NCBI RefSeq assembly: GCF_030813505.1
Contig: NZ_JAUSUE010000013.1
Source: Pectinatus haikarae
GTDB lineage: Bacteria > Bacillota > Negativicutes > Selenomonadales > Selenomonadaceae
Reading direction: 5' to 3' (one strand)
DNA length: 64,000 nucleotides
Shown: piece by piece, positions 8,143 through 17,280 of the stretch
How the letters are laid out: each line of letters opens with the position of its first letter
Numbering within the stretch: position 1 is the stretch's first letter
Position numbers and translations under genes: made by a program
The notes under the pieces: model-generated
Databases searched by the model: none
The model's input: only the letters and a program-made list of their open reading frames with translations
Told to the model about the DNA's origin: nothing

Positions 8143-9321
8143 TTATTGAAAATCCACCCAGACAGAACCGCTGTCAGCAGAACGAACACAGTTTTGTATC
8201 CATTTTACGCCTTCCAGACCGGCGTTTATATCAGGATAAACGAACGTCCTGAGAAAATTTATATCGTTACGATCCGCAGCCTCAATCGCCCTGGCAAATT
8301 TTAGATAAATATTTGCCCAGGACTCGCCCAGACCTTCGGTGTGAAGAGCACCGAAACGATCATCAGCTAATCCTTCTTTTTTCAAATACGGCATGCCATG
8401 ATAAAGTATTTGGTAAGGTTGTCCCTGAATTTGATATAAAAGCCGATTAGGCTGAAAATCACTGAATTCAATGCTGGCTTTTGAGCCGACTATACGTATA
8501 GTTTGAGATTCCATATAACCTGCATCTACCGCCGAAAACCATGCTGTACCTACTGCACCATTGTCATAGTGCATCAGCATATGAACATTATCTTCAAGCG
8601 GAGCCCTGCTTTTTATGAAACTTTGACGGTCACATAACAGCTGTTTTATTTTCAGATCAGGCAGCATCAATTGAGACATATAGTAGGTATGCGTGGACAA
8701 ATCACCTATTACAAAGCTGGGACCGGCAATCTTTGGATCTACGCGCCATTTTTGCGCTTCACTGTATTTTTCTGCATCCTCGGTTGCAGAAAATCCGTGA
8801 GTGTAGCGTAAACTTACAATGCGGATTTCACCCAGTTCACCGTTTTCAATCATTTTACGGGCCTGAAAAAGCATAGGGTGACCGCTGAATCCGTAAGTAA
8901 CACCGACTATTTTATTTTTTTGCTCAGCCAGTCTTTTTATTTCTTCTACCTGAGCAATTTCAAAGAACAGTGGTTTTTCGCAGATAACGTGCATGCCGGC
9001 GTTCAATGAGGCTTTTGTTATTTCATAATGTGTACCGTTTGGGGTGGCTATGGAAACCACTTCTGCACCGTCAGGACGTTTGGCTTCTTCTTCAAACATT
9101 GTTTGGTAATCGGGATAACAGCGGCTTGGATCGACTCCAAGATTCACACCAAAATCTCTGCCCCGTTCAGGATCAATATCAAAAGCTCCGGCAACGAGGC
9201 GGAAGGCTGTATTATCACGCAATGCACCTGTCCTGTGTTTATAGCCGACTTGTCCTGTGCGGCCTCCGCCGATCATTGCCCAACGTAAAGGCCGGGAAAT
9301 ACTTTTTTCACCATTCAGCAT
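8143..9321 (-). CDS. Gfo/Idh/MocA-family oxidoreductase
   Basis: A 392-residue dehydrogenase. The N-terminal Rossmann region reads WAMIGGGRTGQVGYKHRTG, longer than in IolG, followed by VVSIATPNGTHYEI, the CEKPLFF motif and GDLSTHTYYMSQLM, which supplies the active-site His. AAAGGAAG precedes the ATG at 9321. It is a close paralogue of the gene at 14566: both share the GAFDIDPERGRDFG / GAFDINPERGRDFG segment and the YPDY...EEAKRPDG segment. Each sits next to an IolT-type porter, which suggests two parallel dehydrogenase/porter modules for different cyclitols. Exact substrate unknown. Confidence 0.85.
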   Translation of the reverse strand: MLNGEKSISRPLRWAMIGGGRTGQVGYKHRTGALRDNTAFRLVAGAFDIDPERGRDFGVNLGVDPSRCYPDYQTMFEEEAKRPDGAEVVSIATPNGTHYEITKASLNAGMHVICEKPLFFEIAQVEEIKRLAEQKNKIVGVTYGFSGHPMLFQARKMIENGELGEIRIVSLRYTHGFSATEDAEKYSEAQKWRVDPKIAGPSFVIGDLSTHTYYMSQLMLPDLKIKQLLCDRQSFIKSRAPLEDNVHMLMHYDNGAVGTAWFSAVDAGYMESQTIRIVGSKASIEFSDFQPNRLLYQIQGQPYQILYHGMPYLKKEGLADDRFGALHTEGLGESWANIYLKFARAIEAADRNDINFLRTFVYPDINAGLEGVKWIQNCVRSADSGSVWVDFQ

Positions 9322-9631
9322 TTTTATTACTTCCTTTCAATAATATGTACTAAAGCTTAAGCATCATTATATACGAATTCATTTCAGATTAATTTCACTA
9401 TTCTGCATTTTATTGAAGCTGAATATTTAATCTTATCAGGCTTTTGAAATTGTCGATATAATAGATTTTTGCCGATAATTTCATTATATTGTTCTGTACA
9501 CATATTTTGAGGCCAACTTACTTCTTTCTGAATGCAGTACAATAATGTATTCCGAAAAATCATTCAAAAAAATTGTTGTTCATGCAGTTAAATGAATGGT
9601 ATGACAAATATCAACTAAAGGAGTTTTATCG
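9322..9631. other. Divergent intergenic region
   Basis: This 310-base AT-rich gap separates the minus-strand oxidoreductase from the plus-strand AraC gene. It is the natural place for their promoters and the AraC operator. No gene or strong hairpin is visible. Confidence 0.5.
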
Positions 9632-10477
9632 ATGTTTACCAAAGGGAAATTTAATTCCATTTTCAAAGAAAACACATATCCCGATCTGATATCCGTATAT
9701 CAGGCCACAGGCAAATACACAGAAATGCCTCGCGCCATGCATTCACACGAAAGCACTGTAGAACTGATTCTCATAACCGAGGGCTATGGCATACATATTA
9801 TTGATGGGAAAAAATATTATACGGAAAAGGGTGATCTTTTAATCTTAAATGCAGGTGTTTTGCACGATGAATCATCAGCGGGGACAAATCTCTGCATTGC
9901 CACCTGTGCCTTGCAAAATTTATCGATCCGTGATTTTGAAACCAATACCCTAACAGGGAAGAATCAAAATCCTATTTTGAAAACCGATAAGGACTTCTCC
10001 GAAGTAAAGAAATTATTTTTTCTGATGTATAATGCTGTAAGCATGAAGGATTATAGTGCGGAGGAATACTCCAATTATCTTTTAAGGGCATTATTAGTGC
10101 TGATATGCGGCATCATCCGAAAAAATTCTGACCATGACTATACCAAGGATGAAAATAAGCTGGCGCAGAAAATAAAAAAATATATGGATATACATTATAC
10201 GGAAAATTTGAAATTGAATATGCTGGCCGGATACATTCATGTCAATACGTATTATTTGTCGCATATATTCAAAAAGGTTTATGGACAGTCGCCGATGCAG
10301 TATGTTATGCGGCGGCGTATCGGCGAAGCACAGACGCTGCTGATCGATACCCGGAAAAATATTACGGATATCGCTATGACAGTAGGATACAACAGCCAAA
10401 GCTATTTTAACGGAATCTTTGTCAAAATTACCGGTCTGCCGCCCAGAAAATACCGCATGCTGTATTCAAAAATTTGA
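9632..10477 (+). CDS. AraC-family transcriptional regulator with cupin sensor domain
   Basis: A 281-residue regulator: cupin domain in the N-terminal half (AMHSHESTVELILITEG, VLHDESS) and the AraC double HTH at the C-terminus (LNMLAGYIHVNTYYLSHIFKK, then RRRIGEAQTLLIDTRKNITDIAMTVGYNSQSYFNGIF). AAAGGAG precedes the ATG. It is divergent from the oxidoreductase at 9321, its most likely target, and together they resemble the AraC/oxidoreductase arrangement elsewhere in the island. Confidence 0.9.
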   Translation: MFTKGKFNSIFKENTYPDLISVYQATGKYTEMPRAMHSHESTVELILITEGYGIHIIDGKKYYTEKGDLLILNAGVLHDESSAGTNLCIATCALQNLSIRDFETNTLTGKNQNPILKTDKDFSEVKKLFFLMYNAVSMKDYSAEEYSNYLLRALLVLICGIIRKNSDHDYTKDENKLAQKIKKYMDIHYTENLKLNMLAGYIHVNTYYLSHIFKKVYGQSPMQYVMRRRIGEAQTLLIDTRKNITDIAMTVGYNSQSYFNGIFVKITGLPPRKYRMLYSKI

Positions 10478-10532
10478 TTCTTTGCTGACAGGGGAAAAAC
10501 TGACGGTCCTTAAAATATTGCATAAAAAAAGC

Positions 10533-10575
10533 CCAGGAAAAATTTCCGATTGTTTTGGTCGAAAATTTTCCCTGG
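10533..10575 (-). terminator. Intrinsic terminator downstream of iolG
   Basis: A 17-bp stem (10575-10559 with 10549-10533) is followed on the minus strand by CCC-free GGGC and seven Ts (10530-10524). Both non-Watson-Crick positions are G-U on the minus-strand RNA but A-C on the other, so it is a minus-strand terminator. It lies about 190 bases beyond the iolG stop. Confidence 0.75.
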
Positions 10576-10762
10576 ACAATATTAAGGTGATATAAATGGC
10601 AGGTAATTTTAAAGAATGCATTGCTGATCAGACTGTCTTTGCATTATTTGCTGCTGGCTTCTTAGATCGTTCAGTTCAGCGGACAGACAGCTATGGACGC
10701 AGCAGATCATAATCTTCTGCCTGCTGCTCCCTGATGGAATGAAAGTCCGCCGCCGACGGAGA

Positions 10763-11779
10763 TCATTTATAAAAATCAGGGCGATCCTTCATTTTGATCG
10801 GCAGAATTTTGCCGGGATTTTGCTGTGCCTGTACGCAGACATCAGCTGTCAAAGCTGCCGCATAGCCATCCCATGAAGTTGGACCGTTGAGTTTCTGTCC
10901 CTTGTTGATATTATTGATAAAAGCTTGAATTTCGTAATCATATGCTTTTATGAATCGTTGCTTCCAATCCATGAGTATAGGACGATTCAACGCTGCTTTC
11001 TGCCGCGTCTGCACAGTGGCCGGTTCGGGCAGATAAGCGATGCCGTCTTCACCGACTACTTCGCATTTTATATCATAGCCGTATTTGCAGTTTACAAAAA
11101 TTTCCACATCGATACGAATGCCTTTCTTTGTCTCCACTAAAACAATTTGCGGGTCTGCCAAGTGGCTGGAGGCATTACCGGTTTTGCGCGGATATATGAC
11201 CTGAGCCGATATATACTCATCATCCAAAAGCCAATGCAGTACATCTATTTCATGAATCATAGTATCATTTATAGCCATATCTGTAGTGTATTTTTCATCA
11301 ACGGCAGGATTGCGGTGTGCAGCGTGCAGTATAAGCGGTGCACCGATCTGTCCTTCATCAATTGTTTTTTTCAGAGCTACATAACCCTCGTCAAAACGGC
11401 GCATAAAACCGACCTGCACCAGATGTTTTTTTTGTTTCATTTCCTCTTCAACTATTTCAAGACAGTCATCCGCCGTTGTAGCCAGCGGTTTTTCGCAAAA
11501 CACATATTTCTTCTGTTTTACTGCTTCAAGCACGAATTCTTTATGGGCAGGTCCCCAACAGGTCACAAGTACAGCGTCCACATCCGCCGATCTGATAAGT
11601 TCATGTCCGTCGGCATAAAATTTTGCGTCCAGATGCAAATCTGCGATAATTTTTTTTGCATTATTCTCGTTTATATCATTTACGGCAACGATTTTCCCGC
11701 CTGATAAGGTATTTGTTATTCTCTTAATATGCTCCAAGCCTATTGCGCCGCAGCCAATAACACCAATTTTTACTGTCAT
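10763..11779 (-). CDS. iolG: Inositol 2-dehydrogenase IolG
   Basis: A 338-residue enzyme that matches Bacillus subtilis IolG along its length and catalyses myo-inositol + NAD to 2-keto-myo-inositol (scyllo-inosose). The Rossmann motif GVIGCGAIGLEHI is at residues 6-18. The catalytic residues fall at the same numbers as in the Bacillus enzyme: Lys97 in CEKPL, Asp172 and His176 in NDTMIHEIDVLHW. GGGAGG precedes the ATG at 11779 with 7-base spacing; longer frames to 11836 lack a site. It stands alone, with its own terminator, rather than inside an iolABCD operon, so the rest of the pathway must be encoded elsewhere. Confidence 0.93.
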   Translation of the reverse strand: MTVKIGVIGCGAIGLEHIKRITNTLSGGKIVAVNDINENNAKKIIADLHLDAKFYADGHELIRSADVDAVLVTCWGPAHKEFVLEAVKQKKYVFCEKPLATTADDCLEIVEEEMKQKKHLVQVGFMRRFDEGYVALKKTIDEGQIGAPLILHAAHRNPAVDEKYTTDMAINDTMIHEIDVLHWLLDDEYISAQVIYPRKTGNASSHLADPQIVLVETKKGIRIDVEIFVNCKYGYDIKCEVVGEDGIAYLPEPATVQTRQKAALNRPILMDWKQRFIKAYDYEIQAFINNINKGQKLNGPTSWDGYAAALTADVCVQAQQNPGKILPIKMKDRPDFYK

Positions 11780-12018
11780 GATGAAACCTCCCATTATATA
11801 TTGCCGCACCATATACAGGTCACAGCCATATGTCATAAATTTTGAATAAATAAATAGATAAAAGTGATATTTAAAATTATCGCTTTATTATGCCTGTACA
11901 GTATTTTCCTTTATTTACAGACCTATTATAATATTATCCGTCGAGGAATACTTTATTTTTTCTGCTGAATTAAGAACCTAATATTTGAATTTTTGCAATA
12001 AACTTGCAGGAATTTGAA

Positions 12019-12074
12019 AATAACTAAAATATAAAGGAAATATCAGCTGATATTCCCCTTATATTTTAGTTATT
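12019..12074 (-). terminator. Long palindromic terminator of the AraC gene at 12070
   Basis: Two 28-base arms (12019-12046, 12047-12074) meet at CAGCTG with no loop and differ at only two positions, both of which become G-U pairs on the minus-strand RNA. The stem overlaps the stop codon at 12072-12070 and is followed by a T-rich stretch. The complete palindrome is unusually long for a terminator. Confidence 0.65.
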
Positions 12075-12972
12075 TATTTTTTATCGTTAATTTACAAAGA
12101 TAGTCCAAATTTTTATATTGAATCTCGCCAACCCGGCATTTTCGATAAGTTTTCGGAGCCATTCCCACAATTCTTTTGAAAAGATTATTAAAATAGCTTA
12201 CATTATCATAGCCTATAAACATACTAATTTCCGTTATACTTTTATCAGTGCTGATCAAAAGTGACTGGGCCTTTCCTATCCTTCTGTGAATGATATACTG
12301 TATAGGAGAGAAACCGATCCGTTTTTTAAATTGGTGAGTCAGGTTCGACGGACTCATATGAATCATTTTGGCGAGAGCATCAATATTTATGTCTGTAAGA
12401 TAATGGTTGTCCATATATTCTTTTAAATACAGGATAAAAGTATCTTTTTTGCTCTTTTGAGTAATATTTTCCCATGGAGCCTGATAAACCAGTAGAATCA
12501 TAAGCGCACTGACAGCATACTGGCAGAAGATCTCGGCATGAGTACGATCCTCAGAAATCTGTTCATGCATGCTCTCAAAAATATTTTCCACGCGGCCTGC
12601 CAACGCTTGGCAGTGCAAAACGGGAGAAATGCCGTCACTGATCAAATGGCCGGGCTTAAGCCCATCAAGCTGTACTCCGCTCAGACCGCAATTAAAAAAC
12701 TCCATGCCTTTTTCCGGATCTGACCACTCATCGTGCAAAACGCCCTGATTATATATGAGCAAATCACCGGCAGTTATATGAAAAAGTTGATTTTCAATGC
12801 GAAACACACCTTTTCCGGCGTAGACGTAAAGCAATTCAAGATTTTCCTCATGTGAATGCAATGCCGTAGGAATTTTTGTCTGAGTACGATCCGCTTTACA
12901 GACGTAAAGCAGACGAATGTTTTTTTCAAAGCCAGACTGAAATAATTTTTTATTATAATAAACAACAGTCAT
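12070..12972 (-). CDS. AraC-family transcriptional regulator with cupin sensor domain
   Basis: A 300-residue regulator closely similar to that at 4487, beginning MTVVYYNKKLFQSGFE versus MTIQYYIKKPFKQDFE. The cupin (ALHSHEENLELLYVYAGKG, VLHDEW) is followed by a double HTH (ALAKMIHMSPSNLTHQFKK; IGKAQSLLISTDKSITEISMFIGYDNVSYFNNLFKR). The ATG at 12972 follows AGAAGGA and matches the paralogue's start; the frame is open to 13086 but without support. It lies downstream of, and co-directional with, the IolT porter and dehydrogenase at 13172-15726, probably as their local regulator. Confidence 0.9.
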   Translation of the reverse strand: MTVVYYNKKLFQSGFEKNIRLLYVCKADRTQTKIPTALHSHEENLELLYVYAGKGVFRIENQLFHITAGDLLIYNQGVLHDEWSDPEKGMEFFNCGLSGVQLDGLKPGHLISDGISPVLHCQALAGRVENIFESMHEQISEDRTHAEIFCQYAVSALMILLVYQAPWENITQKSKKDTFILYLKEYMDNHYLTDINIDALAKMIHMSPSNLTHQFKKRIGFSPIQYIIHRRIGKAQSLLISTDKSITEISMFIGYDNVSYFNNLFKRIVGMAPKTYRKCRVGEIQYKNLDYLCKLTIKNK

Positions 12973-13171
12973 AAAAATCCTTCTTTGTTTCGCAGTATAT
13001 GCCGAACATTTATAATTATGTTCTCTAAACAAAAACATATGATAATATCCTGTATTTATTATATAAAATTTATTGCTCAAATTCATCTATAAATTTATTT
13101 TTTTTCAAAAAATCTTATAATTCTGGACAAATTAAGAATTGCGCTATAGTATTTCTTAATACCGGAAAAGG

Positions 13172-14551
13172 TTAATCCACTTTGAAATCATTTTCAAGCT
13201 GTTCTAACGTTCGTCCTCTCGTCTCAGGCATAAACAGCTGAACAAAGATAATTGCGCAAAGCCCCATGATAACAAAAACAGCAAAGGTCAAGGACAACCC
13301 CAGTCCATTCAAAAGAATGGGAAAAGTGAAACTTACTGCGAAATTACCTATCCATTGGAAAAAAACAGCCATGCCTGTACCGGTCGCTCTCATGCGAAGA
13401 GGAAAAATCTCCGAACACATAAGCCAGGTAACAGGAGATACGCAGCTTTGCTGAAAAGCCAGAAAGGTAATCGTCAGTCCCAACACATAAAATGGAAGCT
13501 GTGACGAATGTGGTGCGAAATGTGATATCAAGGTAATCCCAAGCATACAGACAGTGGTACCTGCCAGCCCCAGTGTAAGCATCGGCCTGCGCCCTATTTT
13601 GCCAACCAAGTAAAGTCCGAACAAGCCTCCTAATACAGAAATTACACCGTTGCCGATATTTCCTATCAATGCTGCCTGAGTGCTGAATCCTGAAGATGTC
13701 AGTATCTGCGATCCGTAAAACATTATTGAATTTACACCGGTAATCTGCTGGGTAATAGACAGTCCGATACCAAGGAATAACAATCGGCGTATCCACCTTG
13801 TTTTCAGATCACTCAGTGTAAAATTTTTTCGGTTCTCTTCCTTGCTCAGCAAATCCTGCAATTCATTAAGTTCGGCAATTACCTGTTCTTTTGTGGTACG
13901 TGTTTTATGAAGTACTGACATGGCTTCACTGATACGGCCTTTTGCTACAAGCCAGCGGGGACTTTCATCTGTTTTCAGCATACCTGCAAACAATGCGACT
14001 GCCGGTATAGCGGCAACAGCGATCATATACCGCCATACATGCGATGTATTGCCAAGCTGAATAGCCAGAACAGCGTTAATGATGAAAGCCAGCAGCTGTC
14101 CGGATACGACGACCAGATCCATCAGCCCGACCATGCGGCCTCGCGTTTCTTTAGTGGCTATTTCCGCCAGATAAATGGGGACGGTCACAGAAGACGCACC
14201 GACAGCTACTCCGAGTATAAAGCGAAATGCTATCATAATATAAGCATTAGGGGAGAGGGAGCAGCCTATAGTCGCCAGAAAAAACAAGATGGAAAGATAT
14301 AATAGATTTTTCCGCCTGCCAAGCAGGTCGGCCAACCGCCCGCCAATAAGACAGCCGAGTGCCGCGCCAAGACCTATTGCTCCCGTAATTGCTCCCTCCA
14401 GCACAGGAGATAAATTAAGCTGATCCGGTCTCGCCATAAAGGGAAGCGCACCATTTACAACACCTGTATCATAGCCGAAAAGCAGGGAGCCGAAAGTAGC
14501 CACTAAGCCGATCAGAATGACATATTTTTTCGGATCTACTCGTTTGGACAA
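13172..14551 (-). CDS. iolT: MFS sugar porter, IolT-type inositol:proton symporter
   Basis: A 459-residue, 12-helix sugar porter with the same signatures as the paralogue at 6588: FGSLLFGYDTGVVNGALPFM, GRRKN, RFILGVAVGASSVTVPIYLAEI, ITGVNSIMFYGSQIL (helix 7) and PETRGRTLEQLE. It should import myo-inositol or a related cyclitol. A TTG at 14551, five bases after GAGGTGA, is chosen; the in-frame GTG at 14560 lies inside that ribosome binding site. It is 14 bases downstream of the oxidoreductase at 14566, so the two are one operon. Confidence 0.87.
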   Translation of the reverse strand: MSKRVDPKKYVILIGLVATFGSLLFGYDTGVVNGALPFMARPDQLNLSPVLEGAITGAIGLGAALGCLIGGRLADLLGRRKNLLYLSILFFLATIGCSLSPNAYIMIAFRFILGVAVGASSVTVPIYLAEIATKETRGRMVGLMDLVVVSGQLLAFIINAVLAIQLGNTSHVWRYMIAVAAIPAVALFAGMLKTDESPRWLVAKGRISEAMSVLHKTRTTKEQVIAELNELQDLLSKEENRKNFTLSDLKTRWIRRLLFLGIGLSITQQITGVNSIMFYGSQILTSSGFSTQAALIGNIGNGVISVLGGLFGLYLVGKIGRRPMLTLGLAGTTVCMLGITLISHFAPHSSQLPFYVLGLTITFLAFQQSCVSPVTWLMCSEIFPLRMRATGTGMAVFFQWIGNFAVSFTFPILLNGLGLSLTFAVFVIMGLCAIIFVQLFMPETRGRTLEQLENDFKVD

Positions 14552-14565
14552 TATATTCACCTCTT

Positions 14566-15726
14566 TTAATTATAATCTACCCAGCTGCTGCCGTTGACCG
14601 CCGATTCAACACATTTTTCCACCCACTTGACCCCCTGAGCACCGGCATGGATATCAGGGTACCAGAAGTCGACTTTCTTTCCCTTTCCGGCAGCCTGCAT
14701 AGCGATGGCAAAACGACGGTAAAGGTTGGCCCAGGCATCGAAAAGTCCTTCGGAGTGTCCGCCACTGATACGATCTTCCCTGCGAGCTTCCGGATATAGA
14801 TAAGCACCGCCGCGTTCAAGAATTCTTACCGGCTCGCCTTCCACCTCATAACTCATCTGGTTAGGTCGTTCGTCAAACCATTCTATGGAGGCTTTGGAGC
14901 CAATGATGCGGATTTTCTGCCCGTGCAGCGCTCCGCAGTTTATAGCTGATGACCAGCATGTAGCCTGAGCACCGCTTTCCAGGTTCATAAGAACAAACGC
15001 ATTGTCTTCCAACTGACGGGTTTTAACAAAGGATTTCGTCAGGCATAAAAGGTTTTTGATTTTAAAATCAGAGACCATAGTTTCGGCGAGAAACAGTACA
15101 TGTGTACCGACATCACCCAGAACAAAGGAAGGTCCTGCCGTTTTAGGCTCCATACGCCATTTCGCAGCGGGATCTTTTTCCTCTACGGTACTGGCATAGG
15201 CACCGTAAGGAAACTGCATTCTTATAATGCGTATTTCTCCCAAATCACCGTGCGATATCATCTGACGTCCCTGCTCGATCAATTCATGCCCGGAATATCC
15301 ATAAGTAACGCCCACTACCAGATTTCTGGAATCCGCCAGCCGGACCAGTTCCTTTGCCTGCGCATGAGTAAAGCAGAGCGGTTTTTCGCATACGGCATGC
15401 AGACCCGCAGTCAGAGCGGCTTTGCATATTTCATAATGAGTGCCGTTGGGTGTGGCTATGGAAACAGCCTCTATACCGTCCGGGCGTTTGGCTTCTTCGG
15501 CAAACAATGTTTTGTAGTCGGGGTAGCAGCGTTCCGGAGCAACGCCCAGCTGGATGCCAAAATCCCTGCCGCGTTCGGGATTAATGTCAAAAGCGCCTGC
15601 GAGCAGCTGAAATGAATTGTCGCGTAAGGCGGACGAGCGGTGAATATAGCCGATCTGGCTGCCTCTGCCGCCGCCGACCATAGCCCAGCGTATGGGATGA
15701 TCCAAAATTTTCTCTCCGTTGATCAT
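14566..15726 (-). CDS. Gfo/Idh/MocA-family oxidoreductase
   Basis: A 386-residue dehydrogenase, paralogue of that at 8143. Visible are WAMVGGGRGSQIGYIHRS, VSIATPNGTHYEI, CEKPLCF, GDVGTHVLFLAETM and a C-terminal VKWVEKCVESA segment also found in the paralogue. AAGGAGG precedes the ATG at 15726. It heads a two-gene operon with the IolT porter at 13172, so it probably carries out the first oxidation of the sugar or cyclitol that porter brings in. Confidence 0.85.
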   Translation of the reverse strand: MINGEKILDHPIRWAMVGGGRGSQIGYIHRSSALRDNSFQLLAGAFDINPERGRDFGIQLGVAPERCYPDYKTLFAEEAKRPDGIEAVSIATPNGTHYEICKAALTAGLHAVCEKPLCFTHAQAKELVRLADSRNLVVGVTYGYSGHELIEQGRQMISHGDLGEIRIIRMQFPYGAYASTVEEKDPAAKWRMEPKTAGPSFVLGDVGTHVLFLAETMVSDFKIKNLLCLTKSFVKTRQLEDNAFVLMNLESGAQATCWSSAINCGALHGQKIRIIGSKASIEWFDERPNQMSYEVEGEPVRILERGGAYLYPEARREDRISGGHSEGLFDAWANLYRRFAIAMQAAGKGKKVDFWYPDIHAGAQGVKWVEKCVESAVNGSSWVDYN

Positions 15727-15853
15727 AAAAAAAGAACCTCCTTAGGATTTGCTGTAAATAAAATTTTTATTTCAGGCGAAGCTCTTCATTTACATCAGGA
15801 CTTCGCATTGAAAAACATATGATACGATCATTTGTCGATATGGGTCCCGACTC

Positions 15854-16777
15854 TCAAAAACCAATGCTTTTTAAGTAATCAAGGCTTGCCTTTACGTCAC
15901 GCAGACTGGTCTGGGAATTTCTCGGATCGCGCTCCTGCTCGATCGTGATATAGCCGGAGTAGTTGATTTCCTCGATCAATAATTTGTGTATTGAAATGTA
16001 ATCAATATTTCCTGTCCCGATCGGGCACATTGAACCCTTGGCGCATCCGTCGAAAAAGCGGATATGCTCTTTCATCACCTGTGCATATATCTTCTGGTTT
16101 ATATCTTTAAAATGGATATAGTCCAGGCGGTCAGCATACTTTCTTAACCATTGCACAGGGTCCATGCCGGAATATTTCAGATGACCCGTATCGAGACAAA
16201 AACCTGCTTTTTCACAGGGGATGTCCGATGCGGCTCTATCAATCTCGTCAGCAAATTCTATATACCCGCCGGCATGGGGATGCAGCACCGGACGCACTTT
16301 CCACTTTGCAGCCCGGTCGCATATACCGATAATGTGCCTTATCATGTTTTGCCAGTCACTGCTCTTCAACCTGGACGCACGCCCGGAATGTCCGGCGGCA
16401 AAATCCCGCTCATCATGCCCCCAATCCATTATTGTCAAGTATGGTGCGGGAAAATGCTGTCCTTTCTCAGTAGGAAGTTTAGGCAGCCTTGTAATTATGG
16501 AACAGATATCATCTGTCTGTTTTAAAAGATTACCGAAATTTTCCTCACTTACCAAGTCATCAAATATAGTCCCAGCGACAATAGAGATGCGGTTTTTTTC
16601 CAGTTCGCGGCTCACGACATTGATATCAAGCGGCAGATATCCGTATGGACCAAGCTCTATTGCCGTATATCCCGCCTGAGCGGCTTCGGACAAAACTTTC
16701 TGCCAGGCCGGCAAATAAGGATTTCTTACATCATCAATCCCCCAGCAGCATGGAGCCCCGGTAATGTGTATTGTCAA
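15854..16777 (-). CDS. TIM-barrel sugar isomerase/inosose dehydratase-like protein
   Basis: A 307-residue barrel of the AP-endonuclease-2 superfamily: GAPCCWGIDDVRNP (equivalent to the GIxPIGWxNDD of IolE), AIELGPYGYLP, VLHPHAGGYIE, GFCLDTGHLKYSG, DYIHFKDIN, PIGTGNIDY and TIEQERDP. The metal-ligand Asp/His/Glu pattern is complete. The start is TTG at 16777, nine bases after AAGGAG. It is upstream of, and co-directional with, the oxidoreductase at 14566, 127 bases away. It is likely a dehydratase or isomerase acting on the keto product, but not IolE itself. Confidence 0.8.
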   Translation of the reverse strand: MTIHITGAPCCWGIDDVRNPYLPAWQKVLSEAAQAGYTAIELGPYGYLPLDINVVSRELEKNRISIVAGTIFDDLVSEENFGNLLKQTDDICSIITRLPKLPTEKGQHFPAPYLTIMDWGHDERDFAAGHSGRASRLKSSDWQNMIRHIIGICDRAAKWKVRPVLHPHAGGYIEFADEIDRAASDIPCEKAGFCLDTGHLKYSGMDPVQWLRKYADRLDYIHFKDINQKIYAQVMKEHIRFFDGCAKGSMCPIGTGNIDYISIHKLLIEEINYSGYITIEQERDPRNSQTSLRDVKASLDYLKSIGF

Positions 16778-16830
16778 AACAAATCACTCCTTTTACATTT
16801 ATTTTTGATGCACATATAGTTTAACAAAAA

Positions 16831-16874
16831 AATAATCAAAAAAATTCCAAAATATTGGCTAATTTTTGATTATT
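16831..16874. promoter_or_regulatory. Inverted repeat, probable operator of the isomerase at 15854
   Basis: AATAATCAAAAA (16831-16842) is repeated in inverse at 16863-16874. A smaller CCAA...TTGG palindrome is centred inside it, giving 20-base arms that match at 16 positions. It lies 54-97 bases before the TTG start and no T-run follows, which favours a protein-binding site over a terminator. Confidence 0.4.
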
Positions 16875-17196
16875 TTATATCATCAATAAAGTTTTTTTCA
16901 TTATCTTGCTGTTTCTCATATCTGTTCACAATTTTCTGGTGCGAACCGGACAATATACGTCAGTCTGCTGCACCTAAATATTCTGCAGATAAAATAAAAA
17001 TCATGTTATGTTCGCAGATCGGCATGCGAATCAGCAGATATAAAACAAAGTAAAACTTCTGACCCGCTGATAGATCTGTCCGGGCAATATTATCCATGCA
17101 GAATCAGATCACTGCGCACAATTTTTTTAAATTGCAGAAAAAATATGCTTATAATTTAGAAATTATTTATAAAATACAAAATAAATAAAAAAATAC

Positions 17197-17225
17197 TTGA
17201 CATTCTTTTTTTATAGTGCTAATTT
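17197..17225 (+). promoter_or_regulatory. Sigma-A-type promoter of iolH
   Basis: TTGACA (17197-17202), a 17-base spacer and TAATTT (17220-17225) lie about 55 bases before the iolH ATG. Confidence 0.6.
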
Positions 17226-17235
17226 ATATTCAATA

Positions 17236-17258
17236 ATTATTCATAAATTAATCATAAT
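17236..17258. promoter_or_regulatory. Shared palindromic element, copy A
   Basis: The 13-base core TCATAAATTAATC (17241-17253) is flanked by ATTAT and ATAAT, which are inverse complements. The same core occurs upstream of iolE at 19274-19286 with a different but again complementary flank pair. It overlaps the expected start of the iolH transcript, as an operator would. Confidence 0.5.
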
Positions 17259-17280
17259 ATTATCAGAAAGGTGACTGAAT

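Larger units (their letters stand above)
16778..17280. other. Divergent intergenic region with operator-like repeats
   Basis: This 503-base AT-rich gap separates the minus-strand isomerase and plus-strand iolH. It contains a perfect 12-bp inverted repeat at 16831-16874, the iolH promoter at 17197-17225 and the shared palindromic element at 17236-17258. No gene is supported. Confidence 0.55.

Noticed and set aside
10596..10712. A 38-codon plus-strand frame with AAGGTGA upstream
   Set aside because: No recognisable sequence, and it lies in the trailer between an AraC gene and iolG. The reverse strand shows broken frames only. It could be real but nothing beyond the ribosome binding site supports it.
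10713..10762. Possible remnant of a TIM-barrel gene behind iolG on the minus strand
   Set aside because: Short segments look vaguely like an isomerase C-terminus, but stops appear in every frame within a few dozen codons and the likeness is too weak.
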